A DNA stretch of 6,710 nucleotides from Candidatus Azambacteria bacterium RBG_16_47_10 (GCA_001773975.1 MEYI01000022.1:29438-36147); one strand, 5' to 3'; shown: positions 1-5,689, counted from the first letter of the stretch. Numbers and translations: made by a program. The notes: generated by a model from the sequence alone, not told the origin.

Positions 1-56
1 GATTCATTCAAACACATGCAAAGAACGTAAGGAATCTCGATGTTTAATTGTATATC

Positions 57-698
57 ATGACATTCGCAAAAAAGATCGTTGTCGTACTTTTACTATCTAT
101 TGCCGTAGTGTCTTTTGCCGGTCCGTTTGCCGCGCATGCGGTGGTCGCGGTGTGTGATACAGAGCCCTGTGCTTTTGGGAATCCGCTTGGGGGGGATGTG
201 AATGACCTCCCCGGTTTGGTTTGTCTTTTAGTGAAAGTGCTTTCGACAAAGCTTATGCCTCCGGTAGTGGTGCTGATGGTATTATGGGCAAGCTTTCTTT
301 TTTTGACGGCGGCGGGACAGCCGGGGAAAGTTATTGCGGCGCGCACGACATTACTATGGGCGGTGATCGGTGCGGCGATCCTTCTTATGGCACTGCCATT
401 TGTTGCTTTAGTGGTGAGTACGGTCGGTGGAGCAGCACCGGCAGCATGTAGCGGAACCGTCTCAACATCGGGCGCATTTGATGTTTTGTATGCGCTTATC
501 AATTGGTTCTCATGGCTACTCGCGATCCTTTCGGTGGCGATGGGCTTGTATGCCGGGTTTTTATATATGACATCACGGGGGGAGCCGCAGAAGATTTCCA
601 CCGCGAACAGGGTTATTTTTTATGCGGTGGTGGGAATTTTTGTTGCGATCATCGCATTCAGCATCGTGAGCATCGTGAATAACTTTATTATCCCGTAG
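57..698 (+). CDS. Two-unit T4SS-pilin-like (TrbC/VirB2-type) secreted membrane protein
   Basis: This 213-residue protein starts with a signal peptide (KK at 5-6, hydrophobic 7-22, AHA at 26-28 as likely cleavage site). Two similar halves follow. Each has a hydrophobic helix, a short polar loop (TAAGQPGKV at 84-92; TSRGEPQKI at 172-180) and a second hydrophobic helix (about 98-122 and 185-209). The pattern 'FLxxTxxGxPxKxxxAxxxxxxAVxG' is shared by both, so the gene appears to be an internal tandem duplication of one pilin-like unit. Single-unit relatives of roughly 100-130 residues are common in CPR genomes and are called type IV secretion system pilins; that assignment rests on topology and the loop motif. 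Cys33, 38, 56 and 131 could form exported disulfides. I chose ATG 57 because the in-frame TTG at 48 only adds MYI; neither start has a clear Shine-Dalgarno sequence. Its role (surface filament, DNA uptake or simple membrane protein) cannot be read from the sequence. Confidence 0.75.
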   Translation: MTFAKKIVVVLLLSIAVVSFAGPFAAHAVVAVCDTEPCAFGNPLGGDVNDLPGLVCLLVKVLSTKLMPPVVVLMVLWASFLFLTAAGQPGKVIAARTTLLWAVIGAAILLMALPFVALVVSTVGGAAPAACSGTVSTSGAFDVLYALINWFSWLLAILSVAMGLYAGFLYMTSRGEPQKISTANRVIFYAVVGIFVAIIAFSIVSIVNNFIIP

Positions 699-711
699 TT
701 CTCTGGCATTG

Positions 712-824
712 ACCCCGTATGAAGTTCGGCAGGAGTTTCTTTCAATCGGGTATCGTGTTTGCGAATCCGCCTCCGGCTTAAAAAAGCATATACACCGTCA
801 GATACCTAAAACTTCATCCGGGGT
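712..824. repeat. Inverted repeat 1: 15-base arms, foldable 113-base element
   Basis: The arms at 712-726 (ACCCCGTATGAAGTT) and 810-824 (AACTTCATCCGGGGT) pair at 14 of 15 positions. Further nested pairing is possible inside: GGTATC 749-754 with GATACC 801-806, GTGT 755-758 with ACAC 792-795, and GCTT 776-779 with AAGC 784-787. Together these give a long bulged rod. It could be a structured RNA, a small non-coding repetitive element (REP- or MITE-like), or a decayed insertion; no transposase is present and no second copy is visible in the window. The pairing is seen directly; its role is unknown. Confidence 0.6.
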
Positions 825-826
825 TG

Positions 827-947
827 ACCCACCAAAATTTTTGCACTCATTTGTATGAGTGAGTTACCTATTTATTTTAGTTCTTGCATTGCAACAAAGC
901 ATATAGTTGTGTAAAAAGTTATTTCTGGTGCAAAAATTTAGGAGGGT
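827..947. repeat. Inverted repeat 2: 20-base arms next to the secE promoter
   Basis: The arms at 827-846 and 928-947 pair at 18 of 20 positions (the mismatches are A834/A940 and A831/A943), with an 81-base loop. The core GTGCAAAAATTT in the right arm matches AAATTTTTGCAC in the left arm exactly. The left arm starts two bases after inverted repeat 1 ends, and the right arm's last base is the first T of the secE -35 box. The small hairpin at 844-861 shares bases 844-846 with the left arm, so the two foldings compete. Likely roles are an operator region, a readthrough block after the upstream gene, or part of a mobile element. Confidence 0.6.
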
Positions 948-975
948 TGACTCTTTCCCTGGAAGGGGGTATGAT
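947..975 (+). promoter_or_regulatory. Sigma70-type promoter of the secE-nusG-rplK-tmk-gatB operon
   Basis: The -35 box TTGACT (947-952) and the -10 box TATGAT (970-975) each match consensus at 5 of 6 positions and are separated by exactly 17 bases. Transcription would start near 981-983, leaving a leader of about 25 bases before ATG 1007. This placement argues against the upstream in-frame ATGs at 971 and 974, which lie in the -10 box itself. Confidence 0.75.
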
Positions 976-984
976 GGCGCTGTT

Positions 985-1002
985 GCCCTTTGGGGGCTTT
1001 TT
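985..1002 (+). terminator. Small GC hairpin with T-run in the secE leader (possible attenuator)
   Basis: GCCC (985-988) pairs with GGGC (994-997) around a 5-base loop, followed by five Ts (998-1002). It lies immediately after the predicted transcription start and contains the only G-rich stretch (992-996) that could serve as a ribosome binding site for secE. Only four base pairs form, so it may be incidental. Confidence 0.25.
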
Positions 1003-1006
1003 AATT

Positions 1007-1225
1007 ATGGAAACCAGTATGAAAAACTTTATTATGGAAACGGTAGGGACTGCGATCGTATTCTTGCGCGAAGTACGGGTTGAATTGCGCAAAACAAGTT
1101 TCCCGGACAGGCATCTTACGACAAAGAACACCGCGATCGTCATCGCGTTTTCGATCGCAATCGCATTGTTTTTAGGGGGGCTTGATATGGGATTTTCTTA
1201 TATTTTGAATACATATATTCTCTAA
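1007..1225 (+). CDS. secE: Preprotein translocase subunit SecE
   Basis: SecE is the small subunit that clamps SecY in the SecYEG export channel of the cytoplasmic membrane. The 72-residue product has the conserved cytoplasmic amphipathic segment REVRVELRKTSFP (21-33) followed by one membrane helix (about 43-67), the minimal one-helix form. The usual tryptophan of the K-x-x-W-P motif is phenylalanine here (F32). I chose ATG 1007 because the promoter -10 box covers the upstream ATGs at 971 and 974. ATG 1019 (giving MKNFIMETV) and ATG 1034 are also possible, and none has a strong Shine-Dalgarno sequence; GGGGG at 992-996 is spaced ten bases from 1007. Position directly before nusG is the classic bacterial order and supports the assignment. 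It is probably the first gene of the operon. Confidence 0.88.
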   Translation: METSMKNFIMETVGTAIVFLREVRVELRKTSFPDRHLTTKNTAIVIAFSIAIALFLGGLDMGFSYILNTYIL

Positions 1226-1229
1226 CATT

Positions 1230-1775
1230 ATGAGTAAACAAGTAATGCAGCAGGGGAAGAGCTGGTACGCGATCCATACCTATGCGGGGTATGAGGATGC
1301 GGTTGCCCGAAATCTTAAACAACGTATTGAATCCATGGGTATGGAGGATAAGATCTTTTCCGTGCTCGTGCCAAAGGAGAAAAAGATCAAAATCAAAAAT
1401 GGACGCCGGCAGGTTGTGGAAGAGAAGATCTATCCCGGCTATGTGCTGGTAGAGATGATCGTGACCGATGATTCATGGTACGTGGTGCGTAATACGCCGC
1501 GCGTAACGGGATTTGTGGGGTCCGGCATTACGCCAACACCGTTGTCGGAAGCAGAGATCAAAGCGCTTCAGAAGCGGATCGGTATCGAAGAGCCGAAGTA
1601 CAAGATCGATGTCGCAGAAGGCGATGCAGTGCGCATTACCGACGGGCCGTTCAAAGAGTATGACGGCAAGGTGTCTGAAGTCGATGAAGAGCGCGGAAAG
1701 GTGAAGGTATTGGTTTCGTTGTTCGGACGCGAGACGCCGGTGGAGCTAGACTTTTTGCAAATTACAAGAATTTAA
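1230..1775 (+). CDS. nusG: Transcription termination/antitermination protein NusG
   Basis: NusG binds RNA polymerase to regulate pausing and termination and couples it to the ribosome. The 181-residue product, a normal length for the family, has the N-terminal NGN domain (about 10-105, starting WYAIHTYAGYE, with the YPGYVLVEM strand and the R-x-T-x-G-FVG segment) and a C-terminal KOW domain (about 128-178, with DGPFKEYDGKV and LFGRETPVELDF). All hallmark motifs are intact and there is no inserted domain. It begins four bases after the secE stop, with no evident Shine-Dalgarno sequence, so it probably relies on coupled translation. It is followed after 15 bases by rplK, the standard arrangement. 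Confidence 0.97.
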   Translation: MSKQVMQQGKSWYAIHTYAGYEDAVARNLKQRIESMGMEDKIFSVLVPKEKKIKIKNGRRQVVEEKIYPGYVLVEMIVTDDSWYVVRNTPRVTGFVGSGITPTPLSEAEIKALQKRIGIEEPKYKIDVAEGDAVRITDGPFKEYDGKVSEVDEERGKVKVLVSLFGRETPVELDFLQITRI

Positions 1776-1790
1776 TTTTATTACACGAGT

Positions 1791-2219
1791 ATGGCAAAGC
1801 CAATTAAGATAGTACTTAAGTTGAATCTGAAAGCAGGGGAAGCAAATCCTGCACCGCCAGTCGGTACCGCATTGGGTCCTCATGGTGTGAACATCCAGCA
1901 GTTCTGTCTCCAGTACAACGAGCAGACAAAAGAACGCAAAGGTGAAGTGATCCCTGCGGAGATCACCATTTACGAAGATCGAACGTTCGAATTCAAATTA
2001 AAGACCCCTCCGGCATCGGAATTGATAAAAAAGGCGGCAGGTGTGGAAAAAGGATCAGGCGTGCCTCATAAAAACAAAGTAGGAAAGATCACATTCGCAC
2101 AGGCGAAAGAGATCGCGGAAAAGAAAATGGTTGATCTTAACGCATACGACACAGATCAGGGAGCAAAGATCATCGCAGGCACCGCTCGCTCAATGGGCGT
2201 AACCGTAGAGGAGAAATAA
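1791..2219 (+). CDS. rplK: 50S ribosomal protein L11 (uL11)
   Basis: L11 forms the GTPase-associated centre at the base of the ribosomal stalk and binds 23S rRNA. The 142-residue product has the N-terminal domain with the NPAPPVGTALGPHGVNI segment (19-35, including P22-P23 of the thiostrepton-site region), the central TPPAS linker and KKAAGVEKGSG, and the rRNA-binding C-terminal domain ending in GTARSMG (130-136). Length and motifs are typical. The next gene is not rplA (L1), as in most bacteria, but tmk, whose ATG overlaps the rplK stop by one base (TAATG). Loss of L1 is known in one Parcubacteria lineage, so the missing neighbour may be meaningful. Confidence 0.97.
   Translation: MAKPIKIVLKLNLKAGEANPAPPVGTALGPHGVNIQQFCLQYNEQTKERKGEVIPAEITIYEDRTFEFKLKTPPASELIKKAAGVEKGSGVPHKNKVGKITFAQAKEIAEKKMVDLNAYDTDQGAKIIAGTARSMGVTVEEK
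2207..2214 (+). promoter_or_regulatory. Shine-Dalgarno sequence of tmk inside rplK
   Basis: AGAGGAGA lies in the last codons of rplK, five bases (counted from GGAG) before the tmk ATG at 2219. It fixes that start and shows tmk can initiate on its own despite overlapping the rplK stop. Confidence 0.7.
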
Positions 2220-2857
2220 TGTTCATCGCGCTTGAAGGGATAGACGGAAGCGGGAAGTCCTCTCAAGCGAGGTTTGTAGTTCAGTGGCTCGCTGAACACG
2301 GGTTTGAAAAAAATACAGTACTTACGTATGAACCCACGAGAGAGGGATATGGCGCACAGCTTCGGGAGGTGCTTGAAGGAAGAGCGCCATTCCCCGAAAA
2401 TCCTCTTTCATTTCAGGAGTTGTATGTCCGTGACAGAAAAGACCACCTGGAAGGGTGTATTTTGCCACACCTTGAAAAATGCGATATTGTTATAAGTGAC
2501 CGGTATTTTTTGTCTACGCTTGCATATGGTATGGCGGGTGGCGTGTCATATGATGCGCTTATGGATCTGCACAAAACCATTATCGGTGAAAAATTCATCA
2601 TGCCCGATATAACCTTTCTTATCGACATAGATCCCCGCGTCGCTCAGGAAAGGATCCAAAAACGGAGCGGCGGAACGCTGGAGCATTTTGAAAAGAAAGC
2701 AGATTTTTTACATGCCGCGGCAAAGCATTACCGGGAGCTTGCGATGAAATTTCCCAATATGCATATCATTTCCGGAGATCGTTCCCAGGAAGAAGTTTCA
2801 GAGGAGATCGGTAAAATTCTTTCGTTTCACCCTTATTTATGTACGAAGCAGTCATAG
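2219..2857 (+). CDS. tmk: Thymidylate kinase (dTMP kinase)
   Basis: This cytoplasmic enzyme phosphorylates dTMP to dTDP with ATP, an essential step to dTTP. The 212-residue product shows the P-loop GIDGSGKS (7-14), the EPTRE segment (38-42) matching the usual substrate-loop motif, DRKDH (72-76), the DRY motif (94-96) and PDITFLIDIDP (129-139). A short LID region follows, with R145, R149 and SGG. Length is normal for the family. Its last 19 bases overlap the start of gatB, so the two genes are surely cotranscribed and possibly translationally coupled. The C-terminal tail (HPYLCTKQS) is partly dictated by this overlap. Placement between rplK and gatB is unusual outside CPR-type genomes. Confidence 0.95.
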   Translation: MFIALEGIDGSGKSSQARFVVQWLAEHGFEKNTVLTYEPTREGYGAQLREVLEGRAPFPENPLSFQELYVRDRKDHLEGCILPHLEKCDIVISDRYFLSTLAYGMAGGVSYDALMDLHKTIIGEKFIMPDITFLIDIDPRVAQERIQKRSGGTLEHFEKKADFLHAAAKHYRELAMKFPNMHIISGDRSQEEVSEEIGKILSFHPYLCTKQS

Positions 2858-4323
2858 GCCTTGAAATTCACGCGCAGGTCAAAACACGCACAAAGCTTTT
2901 TTGTGCGAATTTAAACGACCCCGAAGAGCGGCACCCGAACGTGCACGTGTGTCCTATTTGCATGGGGCATCCGGGAACGCTGCCGGTACTCAATAAAAAA
3001 GCGGTTGAGTCGGTTATCATGGCGGGAATCGCGCTTGGATGTACGATCGCAAAACATTCGAAATTCGACCGGAAAAATTATTTTTACCCCGACCTTCCGA
3101 AGGGATATCAGATATCTCAATACGATATGCCGTTGTGCGAAAAGGGGCATATCCGAGTCGGAGAAAAAAATATAGGCATCACCCGCATTCATCTTGAAGA
3201 AGATGCTGGGCGCCTAGCGCACGACGCACAAGGCGCGAGTTTGGTTGATTTTAACCGCGCGGGTATGCCGCTTATGGAGCTCGTGACCGAGCCGGATATC
3301 CGCACTGCGGATGAAGCGGTGGAATTTGCACGAAAATTGCAGATGATCCTACAGTATTGCGGGGTATCGGATGCGAATATGGAAAAGGGGCAGATGCGGT
3401 GCGAGGTGAATATCAGTATTCGAAAGCCTGGGGAAGAATACGGCACGAAAGTCGAAATTAAAAATCTTAATTCATTTGCCGTTGTCCGCTCGGCGATCGA
3501 ATACGAGATCAAGCGGCAAGCCGTGGTGCTCGGGGAAGGGAAGAAGGTAGTGCAGGAAACGCGCGGGTGGGATGAGAAAAAACAGGCGACCATATCTCAG
3601 CGGTTGAAGGAACAAGCGCATGATTACCGATATTTTCCGGAGCCTGATCTGCCGACACTGACCATTGGAAAGGATGATGGATCGACAGGAGACGGCGGTA
3701 TCGATCTTGAAAAGATCCGAGCCTCGCTTCCTGAATTGCCGGAGCAGAAAGCACAGCGATTCCAAACGGAATTCGGGATCTCAGAAAAAGATGTGGGAGT
3801 GATCATCGCGCAAAAAGAAGCTGCGGCGTTTTTTGAGCATACGGTGTCTGAGATCATGGAATGGCTCAAAGAATCTTCCCATGACTCCGAAGAAGATCAG
3901 AAGAAATGCATTAAGATCGCCGTGAATTATTTCAATACCGATGTGCGGAAATTACTGAATGAAACAGGTACGCCGATCACCGAGATGCTGCTTACGGCGG
4001 AGAATTTCGCCGAACTCATTGTATCTATGCACCAAGGAACGGTGACATCTACGATCGCAAAAGTGGTGCTCGAGGAAATGTTTCGCACCGGTAAAGACCC
4101 AAGCAATATTATTGAAGAGAAAGGATTAGGGGGCGTACAGGACGCCGGAGAGCTTGAAGCGATGGCGAAAGAGATCATCGCTGCAAATGAAAAAGCGGTT
4201 GCCGATTACAAGAACGGTAATCAGAATGCATTACAATTTTTGTTCGGAAAATTGATGGCACAATCAAAAGGAAAGGCCGATCCGAAAGCGGGCAGAGAAT
4301 TATTTATAAAATTATTAAAATAA
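2839..4323 (+). CDS. gatB: Aspartyl/glutamyl-tRNA(Asn/Gln) amidotransferase subunit B
   Basis: GatB is the kinase and tRNA-binding subunit of GatCAB, which converts Glu-tRNA(Gln) and Asp-tRNA(Asn) to Gln-tRNA(Gln) and Asn-tRNA(Asn). The 494-residue product, close to the usual 475-500, opens with YEAVIGLEIHAQ and carries VCPIC (37-41), RKNYFYPDLPKGYQISQ (78-94), HLEEDAG (118-124), VDFNRAGMP (136-144), EIKNLNSF, ETRGWDE and DYRYFPEPDLP (262-272). It ends in a helical YqeY-like domain with the closing KADPKAGRELF stretch. The start is fixed by homology and overlaps tmk; no Shine-Dalgarno sequence is seen. gatA and gatC are not in the window and must lie elsewhere, as in other split gat arrangements. 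Presence of gatB suggests the cell lacks a direct GlnRS and/or AsnRS, which is inference. Confidence 0.97.
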   Translation: MYEAVIGLEIHAQVKTRTKLFCANLNDPEERHPNVHVCPICMGHPGTLPVLNKKAVESVIMAGIALGCTIAKHSKFDRKNYFYPDLPKGYQISQYDMPLCEKGHIRVGEKNIGITRIHLEEDAGRLAHDAQGASLVDFNRAGMPLMELVTEPDIRTADEAVEFARKLQMILQYCGVSDANMEKGQMRCEVNISIRKPGEEYGTKVEIKNLNSFAVVRSAIEYEIKRQAVVLGEGKKVVQETRGWDEKKQATISQRLKEQAHDYRYFPEPDLPTLTIGKDDGSTGDGGIDLEKIRASLPELPEQKAQRFQTEFGISEKDVGVIIAQKEAAAFFEHTVSEIMEWLKESSHDSEEDQKKCIKIAVNYFNTDVRKLLNETGTPITEMLLTAENFAELIVSMHQGTVTSTIAKVVLEEMFRTGKDPSNIIEEKGLGGVQDAGELEAMAKEIIAANEKAVADYKNGNQNALQFLFGKLMAQSKGKADPKAGRELFIKLLK

Positions 4324-4334
4324 TCGGCAAAATT

Positions 4335-4508
4335 ATGAGCGAAAAAAATTTCGGAGAAAGCGAAGAAATGGAAAAGGAGCGTGAACAAATGACAGAAAAA
4401 GAACTCGAGGATCTTCTTGAAGAAGGTATTCCCGAGGTGACCGATGAAGAACTTGAAGAAACGAGGAAAAAGATAGAGGAGCGCGACGCTCAACACCCGG
4501 AAAATTAA
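4335..4508 (+). CDS. Small acidic coiled-coil-like protein, 57 residues, function unknown
   Basis: The reading frame starts 11 bases after gatB and ends just before the operon terminator. The product contains 20 Glu and 3 Asp against 5 Lys and 3 Arg (net about -15), no cysteine, one Phe, no hydrophobic core segment and no signal peptide. Two charged stretches (about 8-30 and 38-52) separated by GIP (31-33) look helical. The tight spacing, the absence of competing stops and the position before the terminator support a real gene. I do not recognise a family. It could be an intrinsically disordered binding partner of one of the operon products, but nothing in the sequence says which. Start codon ATG 4335 has no clear Shine-Dalgarno sequence. 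Confidence 0.65.
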   Translation: MSEKNFGESEEMEKEREQMTEKELEDLLEEGIPEVTDEELEETRKKIEERDAQHPEN

Positions 4509-4525
4509 TTCGAATAGATATAAAG

Positions 4526-4560
4526 AAACCCCCGTGTGCGATATTCGCATACGGGGGTTT
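4526..4560. terminator. Bidirectional intrinsic terminator between convergent genes
   Basis: Bases 4526-4541 pair with 4545-4560 over 16 positions, including one G-T pair (4536/4550), with a 3-base TAT loop. The stem has a C5/G5 core flanked by AAA and TTT, so it can act on both strands. It lies 17 bases after the small acidic gene and three bases beyond the stop of the minus-strand FN3/CFI-box gene, terminating both transcripts. Confidence 0.9.
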
Positions 4561-4563
4561 ATG

Positions 4564-5559
4564 TTACGGCTTTCTTTTTAAAACAAAAACCAGTGTTACA
4601 GAAACGAAGGTGAGAAGCGTGAAGAAGATCAGCGCTTCCATAGGACGCAGCACCGTAAACACTATCGGAGCAAGCGCAACTTGTGTTGCTTCTCTTGCCC
4701 ATTCATGTCGCGCGATGAAATCGGCGATAGGCGGGGATGTTGCATAGTATCCTGCCACCAGGAGTCTGCCCGGCGCATTAGTTAGTAGATGCTCGTCCCT
4801 GAACTTCCGCAGTGTTACCACATGCGGATCAAGATAGCTCCCGTATGCTGCAGTAGCAATGAAGCATCCTCCTTTTCCGCCGGATGGCGCGGTGACGGGT
4901 TGGATCCCTCCTACCGCCGCTTCGGCGTATGCGGTGTGTGTCGTGTTGCCGCTCGTGTCTCGTGTGTGGATCGCATAGACATATGATCCGGGCGCAAGAT
5001 CAAGGTGGTCATACGTCTGCGGCATACCCGGTATCGCGGTAACTGTTGCAAGATTCGCAAATCCGGTATTGGAAAGGCGATATTCAATTACCACCTGCGC
5101 AAGGTCCGGATCCATTGGATTTGTCCACGAAAGACGCGCGCCTGATAAATAAGGTGTAGCAGTGAAGTTTAGGACGTCTCCTGGCAATGTGCCGTCCGAA
5201 GCAAACGCCTTACTCACCTCATTTGAGGGGGCGCTTTCGTTGCCAGACGTGTCGTATGCTGTTACTACGACGTAGTATGTGTCTGGGGCAAGTCCGGATA
5301 CGGTGAATTCTCTACGAAAACATCCCGGTGTAGGATTTGTTGTGCATGGGATAGTAGTTTCTAGTCCCATACCAATATCGAATGTTTTGAGATATGTGCC
5401 GCTTGATGTGCCCATAGGGAGTCTAAATCCTGCAAGATCAGTGCATGGAGTGCCATCGGTATTTAACCATGGCGGTTCCCATGTTACTGTTGCTTGATTT
5501 GCGAAACACTCCCCGAACCAAGCGAAAAACAAGATGAGAGACAGCGCAATCGTTTTCAT
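4564..5559 (-). CDS. Secreted protein with two FN3 domains and a CFI-box C-terminal module
   Basis: The 331-residue product has a signal peptide (1-20, hydrophobic 4-15, cleavage after CFA). Fibronectin type III domain 1 spans about 22-118, with LAPDTYYVVVTAYDTSGNES (90-109) as the hallmark strand-loop. FN3 domain 2 spans about 127-215, with APGSYVYAIHTRDTSGN (189-205). After a GGKGG linker comes the CFI-box, GGCFIATAAYGS (230-241), and the family's follow-on segment including LRKFRDEHLLTN (250-261). A terminal membrane helix (about 309-327) ends in KRKP. CFI-box modules are known C-terminal regions of secreted bacterial proteins, often behind FN3 domains; their biochemical role, and any processing at the cysteine, is not established to my knowledge. 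I infer a membrane-anchored surface adhesin or scaffold. FN3 domain 1 holds Cys39, 72 and 80, which could form a disulfide. It is transcribed away from the dockerin gene. Confidence 0.88.
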   Translation of the reverse strand: MKTIALSLILFFAWFGECFANQATVTWEPPWLNTDGTPCTDLAGFRLPMGTSSGTYLKTFDIGMGLETTIPCTTNPTPGCFRREFTVSGLAPDTYYVVVTAYDTSGNESAPSNEVSKAFASDGTLPGDVLNFTATPYLSGARLSWTNPMDPDLAQVVIEYRLSNTGFANLATVTAIPGMPQTYDHLDLAPGSYVYAIHTRDTSGNTTHTAYAEAAVGGIQPVTAPSGGKGGCFIATAAYGSYLDPHVVTLRKFRDEHLLTNAPGRLLVAGYYATSPPIADFIARHEWAREATQVALAPIVFTVLRPMEALIFFTLLTFVSVTLVFVLKRKP

Positions 5560-5562
5560 ATA

Positions 5563-5570
5563 TCTCCTCC
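5563..5570 (-). promoter_or_regulatory. Strong Shine-Dalgarno sequence of the FN3/CFI-box gene
   Basis: On the minus strand GGAGGAGA precedes the ATG at 5559, with GGAGG spaced six bases from it. This is the best ribosome binding site in the window and confirms the start. Most other genes here lack such a site. Confidence 0.85.
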
Positions 5571-5609
5571 ACTTTAAGTGTGTTATTCGATTTTTAAAGG
5601 TCCATTTTC

Positions 5610-5639
5610 TCTATATAAAAACCATTGACAAAAATACAA
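5610..5639 (-). promoter_or_regulatory. Candidate minus-strand promoter of the FN3/CFI-box gene
   Basis: Read on the minus strand, TTGTAT (5639-5634) is followed after 18 bases by TATAGA (5615-5610). The matches to consensus are 3 of 6 and 4 of 6. The site overlaps the -35 of the divergent promoter and would give a leader of about 45 bases. The match is weak; position is the main support. Confidence 0.35.
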
Positions 5640-5653
5640 TTTTCATGTATATA
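5625..5653 (+). promoter_or_regulatory. Promoter of the dockerin-protein operon
   Basis: TTGACA (5625-5630) is a perfect -35 box. TATATA (5648-5653), 17 bases downstream, serves as the -10 box with 4 of 6 matches, within an AT-rich run. Transcription would begin near 5660, about 30 bases before ATG 5690. Confidence 0.6.
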
Positions 5654-5689
5654 TGTATGGTGCATTAAAGATACTGAAATCACATAAAT

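Larger units (their letters stand above)
699..1006. other. 308-base gene-free region upstream of secE
   Basis: No convincing coding region, tRNA or known RNA gene is visible here. The stretch holds, in order, an inverted repeat (712-824), a second inverted repeat (827-947), and the secE promoter (947-975) with its short leader. Inside the loop of the second repeat lie a perfect 7-bp stem with a 4-base loop (844-850 with 855-861, CACTCAT/ATGAGTG) and an 11-base palindrome TTGCATTGCAA (884-894). A 20-codon reading frame from ATG 719 exists, but it begins inside the repeat arm and has no ribosome binding site, so I do not call it. Confidence 0.7.

Noticed and set aside
1..56. Possible C-terminal end of an upstream gene (open frames ending at TAA 28-30 or TAA 45-47)
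   Set aside because: Only 9-15 codons are visible in any frame, with no recognisable motif, so neither frame can be supported. A 6-codon frame from ATG 40 is equally uninformative.
719..781. 20-codon reading frame (MKFGRSFF...) inside inverted repeat 1
   Set aside because: It has no ribosome binding site, begins within the repeat arm, and is too short to judge without homologs; it could be a decayed remnant.
712..830. tRNA (for example tRNA-Trp, which often precedes secE), SRP RNA or another known small RNA
   Set aside because: No acceptor stem, D-loop or GTTCGA-type T-loop with matching arms is present, and no SRP GGAA-tetraloop motif was found.
884..1006. N-terminal extension of SecE from TTG 884 or ATG 971/974
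   Set aside because: The extension covers the inverted repeat and the promoter, and its residues do not look like SecE; the family start is short.
1140..4178. Numerous minus-strand reading frames opposite nusG, tmk and gatB
   Set aside because: They are shadows of well-conserved plus-strand genes; none has a recognisable domain, ribosome site or promoter.
5500..5559. Lipoprotein signal at Cys18 of the FN3/CFI-box protein
   Set aside because: The residues before the cysteine (WFGE) do not fit a lipobox, and an ordinary cleavage site after CFA fits better.
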